NCBI RefSeq assembly: GCF_030160835.1
Contig: NZ_BSPC01000024.1
Coordinates: forward strand, 1-64,000
From: Labrys miyagiensis
GTDB lineage: Bacteria > Pseudomonadota > Alphaproteobacteria > Rhizobiales > Labraceae
Reading direction: 5' to 3'
DNA: 64,000 nucleotides
The translations under genes were made by a program, and so were the position numbers. The notes beneath the pieces were generated by a model. That model was not told the origin of the DNA. It did not search any database and saw only the letters and a list, made by a program, of their open reading frames with translations. The stretch's first letter is position 1, and each line of letters starts with the position of its first letter. Shown piece by piece: positions 54,730-63,075 of the stretch.

Positions 54730-56045
54730 ACGCGAGCTGGGACAGCCGGCGCCTTCCCGGCGTCCTTTTCGGTCTTGAAGGTTTGGTCCAGCTTCTTGAG
54801 GAAATCAGCCGAGGTGGTCTTCTTGAGCCAGACCTCCTCCATGCCGCTGACCAGATAGGTGTCGGTTGCGGGCGGCAGGAAAGTCCAGGTCGTGTAACCG
54901 TAATTGCCGGCCTTGACAGCTTTGGACAGCGTGTTCATGACCTCGATGTAAAGCGGCGACACCTTGTCGGAGAGCTTTACTCCGGAGAGATCGTTGAGCG
55001 GCAGGTTCCATTCGCCTTGCCAGACCGAATTCATCTTGCTGTAGAAATCGTCCTTGAAGATGTAATCCAGGACCGCCGCGGCACCATCGGCGTTGTCTGA
55101 CTTCGCGTTGATCGAGAGCGTCGAACCAATGCCGAGCGCGTAGACCGGATCACCGCTGGCGCTTGGAAAGCCGACAAAGCCCGGCTCGGCATTGTTCTGC
55201 GGGAAATAGTTGGGAATCTCAGTGAAGTTCCAGGTGCCTGTCGGCGCCATGCCTGCCTGGCCGGTGGCGATCTGCGCAAAGGCCTGTTCCAGCGTCAGCG
55301 AGAAGTAGTTGTCGCCGAAATAGCCCTTGTCCCACCACTGCGCCAGCTTGTCGATCGCAGCCACGAAGGCCGGGTCGGTCCATGGGATCGCGCCTGTCAG
55401 CGCCTTATAGACCTTGTCCGGCCCAGCGATGGAATTCAGAACGATCGAGACATAGTGCTCGTTGGCTGGCCGCCAGTCCGCATTGCCCGCGCCGAACGGG
55501 ATAAGCCCCTTGGCCTTCATCTCATCGGCCAGGCTTTCGAACTCCGCGATGGTGGTTGGTACATTCCAGCCATTGGTTTTGAACGTTGTCTTGTTGTAGA
55601 AAAGACCAAGCGTTTCGTAGGTCTTGGCAAGCGCATAGAGTTTGCCATCGTACTTGCCGAGGTCGAGGAAGAGCGGCAGCAGATTGTCATTCCAGCCGTA
55701 TTTCTTGGCGTAGTCGTCAAGGGGCAGGAGCTGGCCAGCCTGGGCCTTGGCTGCCACATAACTCGGTCCGGCCGTGAAGACGACATCTGGGCCGGTGCCT
55801 GAAAGCATGGCGATACGCAGCTGATTGTCGAGATCCGAACCGCGGAAATCAATACTCAGCAAGTCTTCGGGATGGGCAGCGTTGAACGGGTCGATCAGGA
55901 TAGTCTTGAGATTGTCCTGATTTTCGGGCGATGCAGACTCGTACCAAAATCCGACCGGCTTCTGGTCGGCTGCAAACCCGAAACGGGTCATAAATGGCAG
56001 GATCGTGAGACCAAGCCCGGCTTTCAATACTGTACGACGTTGCAT
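54726..56045 (-). CDS. CUT1 extracellular solute-binding protein (family 1)
   Basis: 439 aa. Signal peptide of about 25 residues (TVLKAGLGLTILPFMTRFGFA), then a MalE-like fold: VGFWYESASPENQDNLKTIL, GTGPDVVFTAGPSYV, QIATGQAGMAPTGTWNF. It recognises the sugar or glycoside for the MalF/MalG/UgpC transporter. It follows the LacI gene by 22 bases, so both share a promoter controlled by the tandem operator at 57095. The stop codon lies within repeat copy B. Confidence 0.95.
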   Translation of the reverse strand: MQRRTVLKAGLGLTILPFMTRFGFAADQKPVGFWYESASPENQDNLKTILIDPFNAAHPEDLLSIDFRGSDLDNQLRIAMLSGTGPDVVFTAGPSYVAAKAQAGQLLPLDDYAKKYGWNDNLLPLFLDLGKYDGKLYALAKTYETLGLFYNKTTFKTNGWNVPTTIAEFESLADEMKAKGLIPFGAGNADWRPANEHYVSIVLNSIAGPDKVYKALTGAIPWTDPAFVAAIDKLAQWWDKGYFGDNYFSLTLEQAFAQIATGQAGMAPTGTWNFTEIPNYFPQNNAEPGFVGFPSASGDPVYALGIGSTLSINAKSDNADGAAAVLDYIFKDDFYSKMNSVWQGEWNLPLNDLSGVKLSDKVSPLYIEVMNTLSKAVKAGNYGYTTWTFLPPATDTYLVSGMEEVWLKKTTSADFLKKLDQTFKTEKDAGKAPAVPARV

Positions 56046-56067
56046 ATTTTTTCTCCTCCAGCTTGTT

Positions 56068-57081
56068 TCAGACGGCTTTCGTCGTGCCCCTTTGGATTAG
56101 ATTGAACGGCATTTCGACTGCGGTTCCCGGACCGCTTTTCTCGCCGCGTAACCGATCCATCAGTGTCTGGGCGGCGCGTTCGCCCATTTGCCATTGAAAT
56201 TGCGCGACCGTGGTCAGCGACGGCGTGACCAGCCTGGCAGCCGAGATGTCGTCGAAGCCGACGACCGCCATCTCACGAGGGATCTCGATGTTGCGCTCAC
56301 GCAATGCCTGCATGACGCCGATTGCCATCAAGTCGTTGGCGGCAAATATCGCGGTCGGTCCGAATGTGCCTCCCAGGATGGTTTCTGCGGCACGCATGCC
56401 ACCGATCTCGCTGAATTCTCCGTCGACAACGACGTGATCCTCGTAGCCGGCGGTGGCAAGCGCCGTGCGGTACCCCTCGATGCGGGTGGTCTGTGGACCG
56501 CCCCGGCCGGCCACCATGGCGATGCGCGAATGACCCTGAGTGATCAGATGTTCGGTTACGGCATAAGCTGCGGCGCGACTGTCGACAAAGATGTCATCGA
56601 CGGCGATCTCGCCGCCGTGTTTCTTTGACGATTCGATACGCACGACAGGCACGCCGGCCTCGATCAGGGGGCTGAAGTCCTGGGCGCGTAGCGTGAAGAA
56701 CACGCCGATCACGCCGTCGACCCGCCCTTGCCGTGCCCAGTCGAGAAAGTGGCGCTCCCGTTCGGGCGAACCGTCTGTATTCACGGCGATTACATCATAG
56801 CTGAGGCCATCCGCGACCGATTGAATGCCGCGGATCAGCGATGGATAGAACGGGTTGGTGATATCGGGCACGATACACGCGATCGTCATGGATCGGCTTG
56901 TCTTGAGTGCCTGCGCGAAGCGGTTTGGAACGTAGCCCAGATCCTTTGCCGCCTTGGTTATCCGCGCCCAGGTTTCCGCCGGAATGGATGCACCGCCGCC
57001 ACTGAGCACCATGGAGACGGTCGCTTGGGACACGCCAGCCAGTCTTGCCACGTCCTTCTGGGTAGCACGGCCGCTCATCAT
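56068..57081 (-). CDS. LacI family regulator of the CUT1 operon
   Basis: 337 aa (a second Met follows directly). HTH at residues 7-27 (TQKDVARLAGVSQATVSMVLSG), hinge PNRFAQALKTSRS, then a PBP-like effector domain ending VVGFDDISAARLVTPSLTTVAQ. It is the first gene of the transport operon. Two ATACGTAT palindromes 13 bp apart lie just upstream and are the likely binding sites, so the regulator represses itself and the operon until the sugar is present. Confidence 0.94.
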   Translation of the reverse strand: MMSGRATQKDVARLAGVSQATVSMVLSGGGASIPAETWARITKAAKDLGYVPNRFAQALKTSRSMTIACIVPDITNPFYPSLIRGIQSVADGLSYDVIAVNTDGSPERERHFLDWARQGRVDGVIGVFFTLRAQDFSPLIEAGVPVVRIESSKKHGGEIAVDDIFVDSRAAAYAVTEHLITQGHSRIAMVAGRGGPQTTRIEGYRTALATAGYEDHVVVDGEFSEIGGMRAAETILGGTFGPTAIFAANDLMAIGVMQALRERNIEIPREMAVVGFDDISAARLVTPSLTTVAQFQWQMGERAAQTLMDRLRGEKSGPGTAVEMPFNLIQRGTTKAV

Positions 57082-57094
57082 CGACAGCTTTCTG

Positions 57095-57115
57095 ATACGT
57101 ATTACTTATACGTAT
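57095..57115. promoter_or_regulatory. Tandem LacI operator
   Basis: ATACGTAT at 57095-57102 and again at 57108-57115, each a perfect 8-base palindrome with the CG centre typical of LacI operators. It is located 14 bases upstream of the LacI start, in an AT-rich pocket that may also contain the -10 element. Confidence 0.65.
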
Positions 57116-57361
57116 AATTAGCCGTCGAGCTGCGTTTAAGTCAAGTGCCGCTTTTTCAAGCCAGGAACGAGCGGCGGACATCGAGCGCCTGCTCGCGATG
57201 CTCATCAACCGCTGCTTCGGCCGCCGGGGATATCGCCCGAGCTTCGGCCGAAAGCTCTATTGTCGATCGGTGGAAGAGGCCTGCTCGATACGTGCCGTCA
57301 TGCGAATCCGGGGCATCGCCGATGCCAAGGCCGGCCGTAACGCCGAACGGCGCGCGAGAGG

Positions 57362-57534
57362 CTCCGCATGCCCGTCTTCCAATGGCTCAAGAGGGCCAGA
57401 ATGGAGCGGGAGGCATCCGCACGCATGACCGAGGTCGGCGTGCGCATCAGTGCACTTCGCGAGGTCGTGGGACGATTGTCCGGCGGCAACCAGCAGCGGG
57501 TCTTGCTTGGCCGGTGCCTGGACCCGCGCCGACG
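57362..57534 (+). pseudogene. Duplicated scrap of third-transporter ABC ATPase
   Basis: About 173 bases closely match (about 90% by eye) 49141-49313, coding FQWLKRARMEREASARM, VGVRISALREVVGRLSGGNQQR and VLLGRCLD. Homology starts and stops abruptly; the right end abuts the AapJ-like gene. It has no start, Walker A or Walker B, so it cannot be functional. It marks a duplication or recombination that copied part of NBD2 8 kb away. Confidence 0.8.
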
Positions 57535-57547
57535 GGACGTCCGATCG

Positions 57548-58564
57548 TCACTCGGCCGGTGGGGCGTATTGAATGCCGCCAAGGCTCCAGAGCTGATTCA
57601 GGCCGCGCGGGATGCCCAGCTTGGATTTCGTGCCGAGATTGCGTTCATAGACCTCGTCATAATTGCCGACCAGCTTGACGACATTCACCACCCAGTCCTT
57701 GGAAAGGCCCATCTTCCCGCCCATGTCGCCATCCGCGCCGAGCAGCCGCCGGATGGCGGGGCGGCTCGAAGCCTTGGCCTGGTCGAGCGTCGACTGGCTC
57801 ACACCGAGTTCTTCCGCGTCCAGCATGGCAAAATGCACCCACTGAACCAGATTGCGCCATTTCGGATCATCCTGGCGCACAGCCGGGCCGAGCGGCTCCT
57901 TCGAGATCACCTCGGGCAGGATGATATGCTCCCCGGCATCCGGCAGCCCCAGGCGGGCGGCGTAAAGCTGCGAGACGTCCGAGGTCACGACCGAGCATTC
58001 GCCCTTCTTGTAGCGATCGATGGAGTCCTGGGTCGAGTCCGTCAGCACAACATCGTATTTCATCGAATTGGCGTCGAAATAGTCGGCCTGGTTGCGCACC
58101 GTGGTCGTATCCTTCTGCACGCAGACCTTGCTGCCGGTGAGCTCCAGCGCCGAATTGACGTTCTTGGCCCGCGGCACCATGAAGCCCTGGCCGTCATAAT
58201 AGGTCGTGCCCGCAAAGCTCAGGCCGTAGTCCAGTTCCCGCGACAGCGTCCAGGTCGAATTGCGGGACAGGATATCGATCTTGCCGTTGTGCAGGGCGTC
58301 GAACCGGTCGCTGGTCGAAAGCGGCACAAATTGCACCTTGCTGCTGTCGGCGAAGATCGCAGCAGCCACGGCGCGGCAAAAATCCGCGTCGAAGCCGGAC
58401 CAGTTGCCCGAGGCGTCCTTGCTCGAGAAACCCTCCAGGCCCTCATTGACCCCGCAGATGAGGTTGCCTCGCGCCTTTACGGTGTCGAGCGTCTGCGCGC
58501 CCGCAGCCGTCGCCGCCGCCAGGCCAAGCATCACGGCTGCGGCCTGAATGGACATTCGCTTCAT
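57548..58564 (-). CDS. General L-amino acid ABC binding protein (AapJ/BztA type)
   Basis: 338 aa. Signal peptide of about 23 residues (IQAAAVMLGLAAATAAGA). Features of polar amino acid binding proteins: LDTVKARGNLICGVNEGLEGFS, GFDADFCRAVAAAIF, KVCVQKDTTT and LPEVISKEPLGPAVRQDD. The permease and ATPase genes (aapQMP) are absent here, so it must use components encoded elsewhere, or it is a duplicated receptor. It is transcribed from a region that holds both intergenic repeat families. Confidence 0.93.
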   Translation of the reverse strand: MKRMSIQAAAVMLGLAAATAAGAQTLDTVKARGNLICGVNEGLEGFSSKDASGNWSGFDADFCRAVAAAIFADSSKVQFVPLSTSDRFDALHNGKIDILSRNSTWTLSRELDYGLSFAGTTYYDGQGFMVPRAKNVNSALELTGSKVCVQKDTTTVRNQADYFDANSMKYDVVLTDSTQDSIDRYKKGECSVVTSDVSQLYAARLGLPDAGEHIILPEVISKEPLGPAVRQDDPKWRNLVQWVHFAMLDAEELGVSQSTLDQAKASSRPAIRRLLGADGDMGGKMGLSKDWVVNVVKLVGNYDEVYERNLGTKSKLGIPRGLNQLWSLGGIQYAPPAE

Positions 58565-58599
58565 TTTCGTTCCCCTCGCTCGCAGCTTGAAGACAACCA

Positions 58600-58700
58600 G
58601 AGCAAAGCGCGTTTAAGCGTAAACGCTGCAATGCTCTAACTCTTTGTTTCGACGCGTCTTTGCGATTCTTGCCGATGCCGTCAAATCGCAAAACGCTTTA
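58600..58700 (-). repeat. Dispersed intergenic repeat, family 1, copy C
   Basis: About 101 bases, same orientation as copy B. It contains TCTAACTCTTTGTTTCGACG and TTGCGATTCTTGCCGATGCC, with the complementary end AAATCGCAAAACGCTTTA. It directly adjoins a family 2 copy and lies in the 5' region of the AapJ-like gene. Confidence 0.75.
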
Positions 58701-58800
58701 GAGCAAAATGCAATCAGCCGGGACCGGATTGCCAGATTGACGCGTTGGTATCGAATGCATTTCGCGATTCTTGGTGGTTCGATTTGAAGGCAAAAACGCT
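58699..58800 (+). repeat. Dispersed intergenic repeat, family 2, copy 2
   Basis: Starts TAGAGCAAAATGCAATC and ends with GCATTTCGCGATTCTTGGTG and TTCGATTTGAAGG, like the copy at 16563-16654 with a divergent centre. GCAAAATGC can pair with GCATTTCGC. Confidence 0.65.
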
Positions 58801-58848
58801 CCAGCACGCCGTCGACGGCTCGCAAACGGGCATCACACCTATGGAAGC

Positions 58849-59454
58849 TCAGACCTTGGGAGCCTGTCGAACCACCACGCGCGTGCCCACCGGGACCTTG
58901 TCATAGAGGTTGATGACGTCGGGATTGACCAGGCGGATGCAGCCGGACGAAACGGCATAGCCGATCGTCTCGGGCTGGTTGGTGCCATGAATGCGGTAGT
59001 CGGTGCCGCCGAGATAGAGCGCCCGCGCGCCCAGGGGATTACCCGGGCCGCCCGCCATGAAGCGAGGCAGATAGGGCTGGCGCTTGATCATCTCCGGCGG
59101 CGGCCGCCAGTCCGGCCATTCTTGCTTGCGGCTGATCTTCAGAAGGCCCGACCACTGGAAGCCCTCGCGCCCGACGCCGATGCCGTAGCGTATCGCCGTC
59201 TTGTTGTCCTGAACGAGATAGAGGAAGCGATCTTCCGTCTCGACGACGATCGTTCCGGGCGGCTCGTTGGAGCGGAAATAGACGGGCTGCGGCCGGTATT
59301 CCGGCAGGAGCTGCTCTTCCGTCGGGTCCGGAACGAAGCCGGGCCGCTCCAGGTCATATTTGGGGTCCAGCCCCTGCTGCTGGGCGAGAGCCGCCGGACC
59401 CACGATGAGAACGGCGCCCAGGGCGAGCGCCATGTATCTGCCTGTCCACGTCAT
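58849..59454 (-). CDS. L,D-transpeptidase (YkuD domain)
   Basis: 201 aa from ATG 59454, overlapping the stop of the lipoprotein gene (ATGA). Signal peptide of about 25 residues (GRYMALALGAVLIVGPAALA). The YkuD catalytic motif is IHGTNQPETIGYAVSSGCIR, with His and Cys in HGT and SxGCIR. It forms 3-3 peptidoglycan cross-links or attaches proteins to peptidoglycan in the periplasm. Rhizobiales encode many such enzymes, in line with polar growth. Confidence 0.94.
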   Translation of the reverse strand: MTWTGRYMALALGAVLIVGPAALAQQQGLDPKYDLERPGFVPDPTEEQLLPEYRPQPVYFRSNEPPGTIVVETEDRFLYLVQDNKTAIRYGIGVGREGFQWSGLLKISRKQEWPDWRPPPEMIKRQPYLPRFMAGGPGNPLGARALYLGGTDYRIHGTNQPETIGYAVSSGCIRLVNPDVINLYDKVPVGTRVVVRQAPKV

Positions 59455-59936
59455 GATTTTGCCGCCCCGCAACGGACATAGACCAGCGTGCCGTAGCGTT
59501 TGGCAGCGTCCGGATCGACCCACAGGGCCGTGAAGCTCGTAGGGTCATAGGACAGTACGCGCCGGTCGTGCGGATCGCCCGCCGGTCCCTGCGGGCCGAT
59601 ATAGACAGCGCCGTCGCTGGCCGCCTTCACGAAGAGTTCCTGTGGCGTCGCCTGATCGGCAAGATGCATCATCACGCCGCCATTCGCACCCTTGCCGATC
59701 ACATAGGGATTGGAGCAGGCCGCCTTCGCTTGCGCCTGGGTCCGGACCCGATCCTGCTCCGCGCGATAGGAGGCCAGGCCCCATTTGCCGACGAGCTGGT
59801 CCGCGGTGATGACAAATTGCGGCGTGGCCACGGGGGTTGAAGTACTGCATCCCGCCAGGGCGATGGCACAGAGCAGCACGCCACCGGCGCCCTTTCCTCG
59901 TACCGCGGCAACGAAACTCTGCAGATGTGGGCGCAT
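59451..59936 (-). CDS. Lipoprotein co-transcribed with L,D-transpeptidase
   Basis: 161 aa from ATG 59936 (GAGG about 10 nt upstream; ATG 59957 possible). Lipobox LAGC follows a hydrophobic stretch (GVLLCAIALAGC). The mature part has TADQLVGKWGLASYR, and paired Cys residues near ACSNPYV and YVRCGAA. Related proteins are annotated only as hypothetical lipoproteins in alphaproteobacteria. The 4-base overlap with the transpeptidase gene suggests they act together in cell-wall remodelling. Confidence 0.75.
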   Translation of the reverse strand: MRPHLQSFVAAVRGKGAGGVLLCAIALAGCSTSTPVATPQFVITADQLVGKWGLASYRAEQDRVRTQAQAKAACSNPYVIGKGANGGVMMHLADQATPQELFVKAASDGAVYIGPQGPAGDPHDRRVLSYDPTSFTALWVDPDAAKRYGTLVYVRCGAAKS

Positions 59937-60195
59937 GAAACCAGTCCTCTGTGGCATTCGGCGGTGAACCGTATCGAATTGGCATTGGGAGGAAACTTGT
60001 AACGGCAACATAGTAGACGATGCGGGCGCGGCGGCAAGGGGCTAGGACCCATGCCATGTGGTTTTGATGAATTGGACGACGGGCGGCATGCGATCCATAG
60101 CAGCGGTTCAGTTGTCCAGGGCAGCGCGCATCCCTCGAAATGTTGCCATAACTTATTGAGGCTGTGGTTCATTCTAGGTTCGGCAGGAGGAAGAT

Positions 60196-60471
60196 TTGAG
60201 CGGGAAAACATTACGCCTGCACATACCACAGTGGCAGGGCGGAAATCTTGAAGCCTATCACTTCGGCGCCCAATTGCTGGCATGGCTGGCACCGGCAGCG
60301 AATGGCCTGGTGGCGACAGTCGAGGTGGCGGAACCCGACGGCTCCAAGCTCATGCGGGAGGACGGCATTGTCGCCCGCGGCGCCCTGCTGCAGCAGCTCG
60401 ACCGCGCAGAACAAATCCTTGGAAAGGAAGCGCCGGACAAGGTCGTCGTCCTGGGGGCGATTGCCTCGTAA
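60196..60471 (+). pseudogene. Arginase/agmatinase-family N-terminal fragment
   Basis: From TTG 60196 the reading LRLHIPQWQGGN, AYHFGAQLLAWLAP, LVATVEVAEPDGS and DKVVVLGA matches the start of arginase-family proteins. The family continues VVLGGDC, the first metal-binding region. Here one G is missing in the G run just after CTG (60450-60456 region), so the frame ends at 60471. The correct frame gives GGDCLVNL and then loses similarity, so about 70% of the gene is deleted as well. Confidence 0.7.
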
Positions 60472-60573
60472 ACCTACGGCAAGCCGTTTGTCCGATTTTA
60501 GACTCCAGGTAGATAAGTTAAGCGCAATTTTGGTATGTTATGCACGTTGCGTTCTCGGGGCGGATGCGCGTTG

Positions 60574-61464
60574 ATGGATCAAGAAAGAGTTCTAGCCGCA
60601 GTCCTCTTGGCCGATGTCGTGGGCAGCACGCCGCTCTATGAGCGCATTGGCGACAAAGCCGCTCTGCAGCAGATCTCGGATTGCCTGAACGCGATGCGCG
60701 AGATCGCCGCCCGGAACGGCGGTGATTTCATTCACTCGAAGGGCGATGACGTGCTCAGCCTGTTCGAGAGGCCCGAGGGGGCGCTGACGGCCGTCTGCCA
60801 AATCATGGGCCGGCTGACGAAAGGGTCGTTGAGCGTCCGGATCGGATTGCATTTCGGAGCGGTCATTCGCACGCGGGGCGAGGTATTCGGCGACGTCATC
60901 AATGTCACCGCAAGGTTGTCCACCACGGCCAACCCCGGGGAAGCGCTGATCAGCCAGAGCCTCTTCGAAGCTCTTCCCGCGGGGAGCCGCAGTGCCTTGC
61001 GGCTCCTCGACAAGATGGCCTTCAAGGGGAAGCAGGAGCCCTTCGACGTCTATACCCTGTGGAGCGATGATGGTGCCCTCAGCACGCAGATCGTCAGTGG
61101 GACGACCATTATCAATAGGCGCTCCGCCCCGCCGCAGCACATCAATCTGGTCATCCGCTATGGAGATCAGTTGCGATCCTGCCGTCAGAACGAATTCGTG
61201 ACCATCGGCCGATCCCCGGAATGCGATATCGTCATCCAGCGGCCCTGGGTCTCAAGGCATCACGCGACCTTCACCATTTCGAACGGCAGGGCCCGGCTTG
61301 CCGAGCGAAGCTCGTCGGGCACATTCTTGTCGACGGGATCCGACCATGAAGTATTCGTGCGCCGCGAAGACGTTCTCCTCGTCGGCTCCGGCGTCATCTC
61401 GCCTGGACTGCGCTCATCCCTCAGCGACGCCCAGATCCTTCACTACGAAATTATCTCGGGCTGA
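60574..61464 (+). CDS. Class III adenylate/guanylate cyclase with FHA domain
   Basis: 296 aa. The cyclase domain (about 5-165) has both metal Asp residues (LLADVVGSTPLY and HSKGDDVLSLF), the substrate Lys in HSKGDD, and the transition-state Asn and Arg in DVINVTARL. It has no membrane segment. The C-terminal FHA domain (about 205-290) has TIGRSPECDIVI and SRHHATF for phosphothreonine binding, so cyclase activity may be tied to Ser/Thr phosphorylation signalling. No kinase gene is adjacent. Confidence 0.93.
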   Translation: MDQERVLAAVLLADVVGSTPLYERIGDKAALQQISDCLNAMREIAARNGGDFIHSKGDDVLSLFERPEGALTAVCQIMGRLTKGSLSVRIGLHFGAVIRTRGEVFGDVINVTARLSTTANPGEALISQSLFEALPAGSRSALRLLDKMAFKGKQEPFDVYTLWSDDGALSTQIVSGTTIINRRSAPPQHINLVIRYGDQLRSCRQNEFVTIGRSPECDIVIQRPWVSRHHATFTISNGRARLAERSSSGTFLSTGSDHEVFVRREDVLLVGSGVISPGLRSSLSDAQILHYEIISG

Positions 61465-61575
61465 CCGGGCCGGCCTCGTCCACCGTGACCTCCAGCCTCC
61501 GCGGCCATCTTGAATCGTCTCGATCGATTTGGGGATCCCGGCGATTCCGGGAAAATACATGCCGCTCCAAGCTGA

Positions 61576-63075
61576 TTACCGCAGCGAGACCCAGATCGTC
61601 TTGGTCTGCAGATATTGCTCCACGGCTTCGGTGCCGTTGTCGCGGGCGAGGGAGCCCGAGCGCTTGTAGCCCCCGAAGGGGGTGGTGACGTTGCCCTCGG
61701 TGAAGCCGTTCACCGCCACCGTGCCGCAGGGCAGGCGCTTGGCGAGGTGGAAGGCCTTGTCGATGTCGCGGGTGAAGATGGTGGCGTGCAGGCCGTAATC
61801 GGTGTCGCGGGCGATCTTCAGCGCCTCGTCGACGCCGTTGGCGCCGATGACGCCGAGCACCGGGCCGAAGATCTCCTCGCGCGCCACCCGCATCGCCGGC
61901 GTGACGCCGTCGAACACGGTGGGATCGACGAAGCAGCCGGGCAGGCCCGCGCTGGCGCCGCCGCCGGCCAGCAGGCGCGCGCCCTCGCTCTTGCCGGCCT
62001 CGATATAGGAGAGCACGCGGCTCTGATGCTCGGCACTGACCATCGAGCCGAGATCCGTTCCCGGATCGAGCGGATCGCCGACCACCAGCGCCCTGGTCTT
62101 TTCCAGCACGCGGTGGAGGAAGGTGTCCTTCACCTTGAGGTCGATGATCTGGCGCATATTGGCCGAGCAGTTCTGGCCGCCGTTCCAGAAGGCGGCGTTG
62201 ATGGCGCTGGCGATCAGGGCATCGTCGATATCGGCATCCTCGAGCACGATGAAGGGGCTCTTGCCGCCCATTTCGAGGCCTACCGGCTTGAGATTGCTCT
62301 CGCTGGCATATTTGAGGAAGTAGGCGCCGACTTCCGTCGAGCCGGTGAAGGAGACGACATCGATATCGTTGTGCCGGCCGATCGCCTGGCCAGCGGTCTC
62401 GCCGAAGCCGGGCACGACATTGAGCACGCCGGCGGGCAGTCCGGCCTCGGTGGCGAGTTCGGCAAGGCGGAGCGCGGTGAGCGGGGTCTGCTCGGCGGGC
62501 TTCAGGACAGCGGAGCAGCCGGCGGCGAGGGCCGGCGCCAGTTTCCAGGCGGCCATCAGCAGCGGGAAGTTCCAGGGCAGCACCAGGCCGACGACACCCA
62601 CCGGTTCCTTGACGATCATCGCCACCGTCTTCTCGCCGGTGGGCGCCACCTTGCCGAAGCTTTTGTCGGCGAGCTCGGCATACCATTGGAAGAAGGTCGG
62701 CACCTCATGGCCGATTTCGTTGAGGCAGTCCTTGATGGTCTTGCCGCTGTCGAGGCTCTCCATCACCGCCAATTCCACCGCATGGGCGCGTACGAGATCG
62801 GCGAGGCGCAGCAGCACGGCCTTGCGCTCCTCGGGTGCGGCGCGCGACCAGGCGCCATCCTCGAAAGAGCGGCGCGCGGCGGCCACCGCCTTGTCGACAT
62901 CCGCGGCATCGCCATGGGCGACCGTGCCGAGGACAGCGCCGGTGGCCGGGTTGATGTTCTCGAACACCTTGCCCGAGGCGGCCTCATGCCAGCCGCCATC
63001 GATATAGGCCTTCGAAGGGAAGGCGAGGCGGCCGGCAATCACGCGATAATCGGCGGCGGAAGAGGGTGAGGTCAT
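61576..63075 (-). CDS. NAD(P)+-dependent aldehyde dehydrogenase
   Basis: 499 aa ALDH superfamily. Catalytic Cys in GGQNCSAN and general-base Glu in LEMGGKSPF; cofactor loop FTGSTEVG; C-terminal PFGGYKRSG. Related to gamma-glutamyl-gamma-aminobutyraldehyde/PuuC-type and betaine-aldehyde-type enzymes. Its start overlaps the stop of the Ldh2-type gene (ATGA), so the two are one operon that oxidises an aldehyde and a hydroxy or keto acid in sequence. Confidence 0.95.
   Translation of the reverse strand: MTSPSSAADYRVIAGRLAFPSKAYIDGGWHEAASGKVFENINPATGAVLGTVAHGDAADVDKAVAAARRSFEDGAWSRAAPEERKAVLLRLADLVRAHAVELAVMESLDSGKTIKDCLNEIGHEVPTFFQWYAELADKSFGKVAPTGEKTVAMIVKEPVGVVGLVLPWNFPLLMAAWKLAPALAAGCSAVLKPAEQTPLTALRLAELATEAGLPAGVLNVVPGFGETAGQAIGRHNDIDVVSFTGSTEVGAYFLKYASESNLKPVGLEMGGKSPFIVLEDADIDDALIASAINAAFWNGGQNCSANMRQIIDLKVKDTFLHRVLEKTRALVVGDPLDPGTDLGSMVSAEHQSRVLSYIEAGKSEGARLLAGGGASAGLPGCFVDPTVFDGVTPAMRVAREEIFGPVLGVIGANGVDEALKIARDTDYGLHATIFTRDIDKAFHLAKRLPCGTVAVNGFTEGNVTTPFGGYKRSGSLARDNGTEAVEQYLQTKTIWVSLR

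Noticed and set aside
61615-63069. 484-codon plus-strand frame opposite the aldehyde dehydrogenase gene
   Set aside because: It is low-complexity Gly/Ala/Glu/His shadow coding; the minus strand has all ALDH catalytic motifs.
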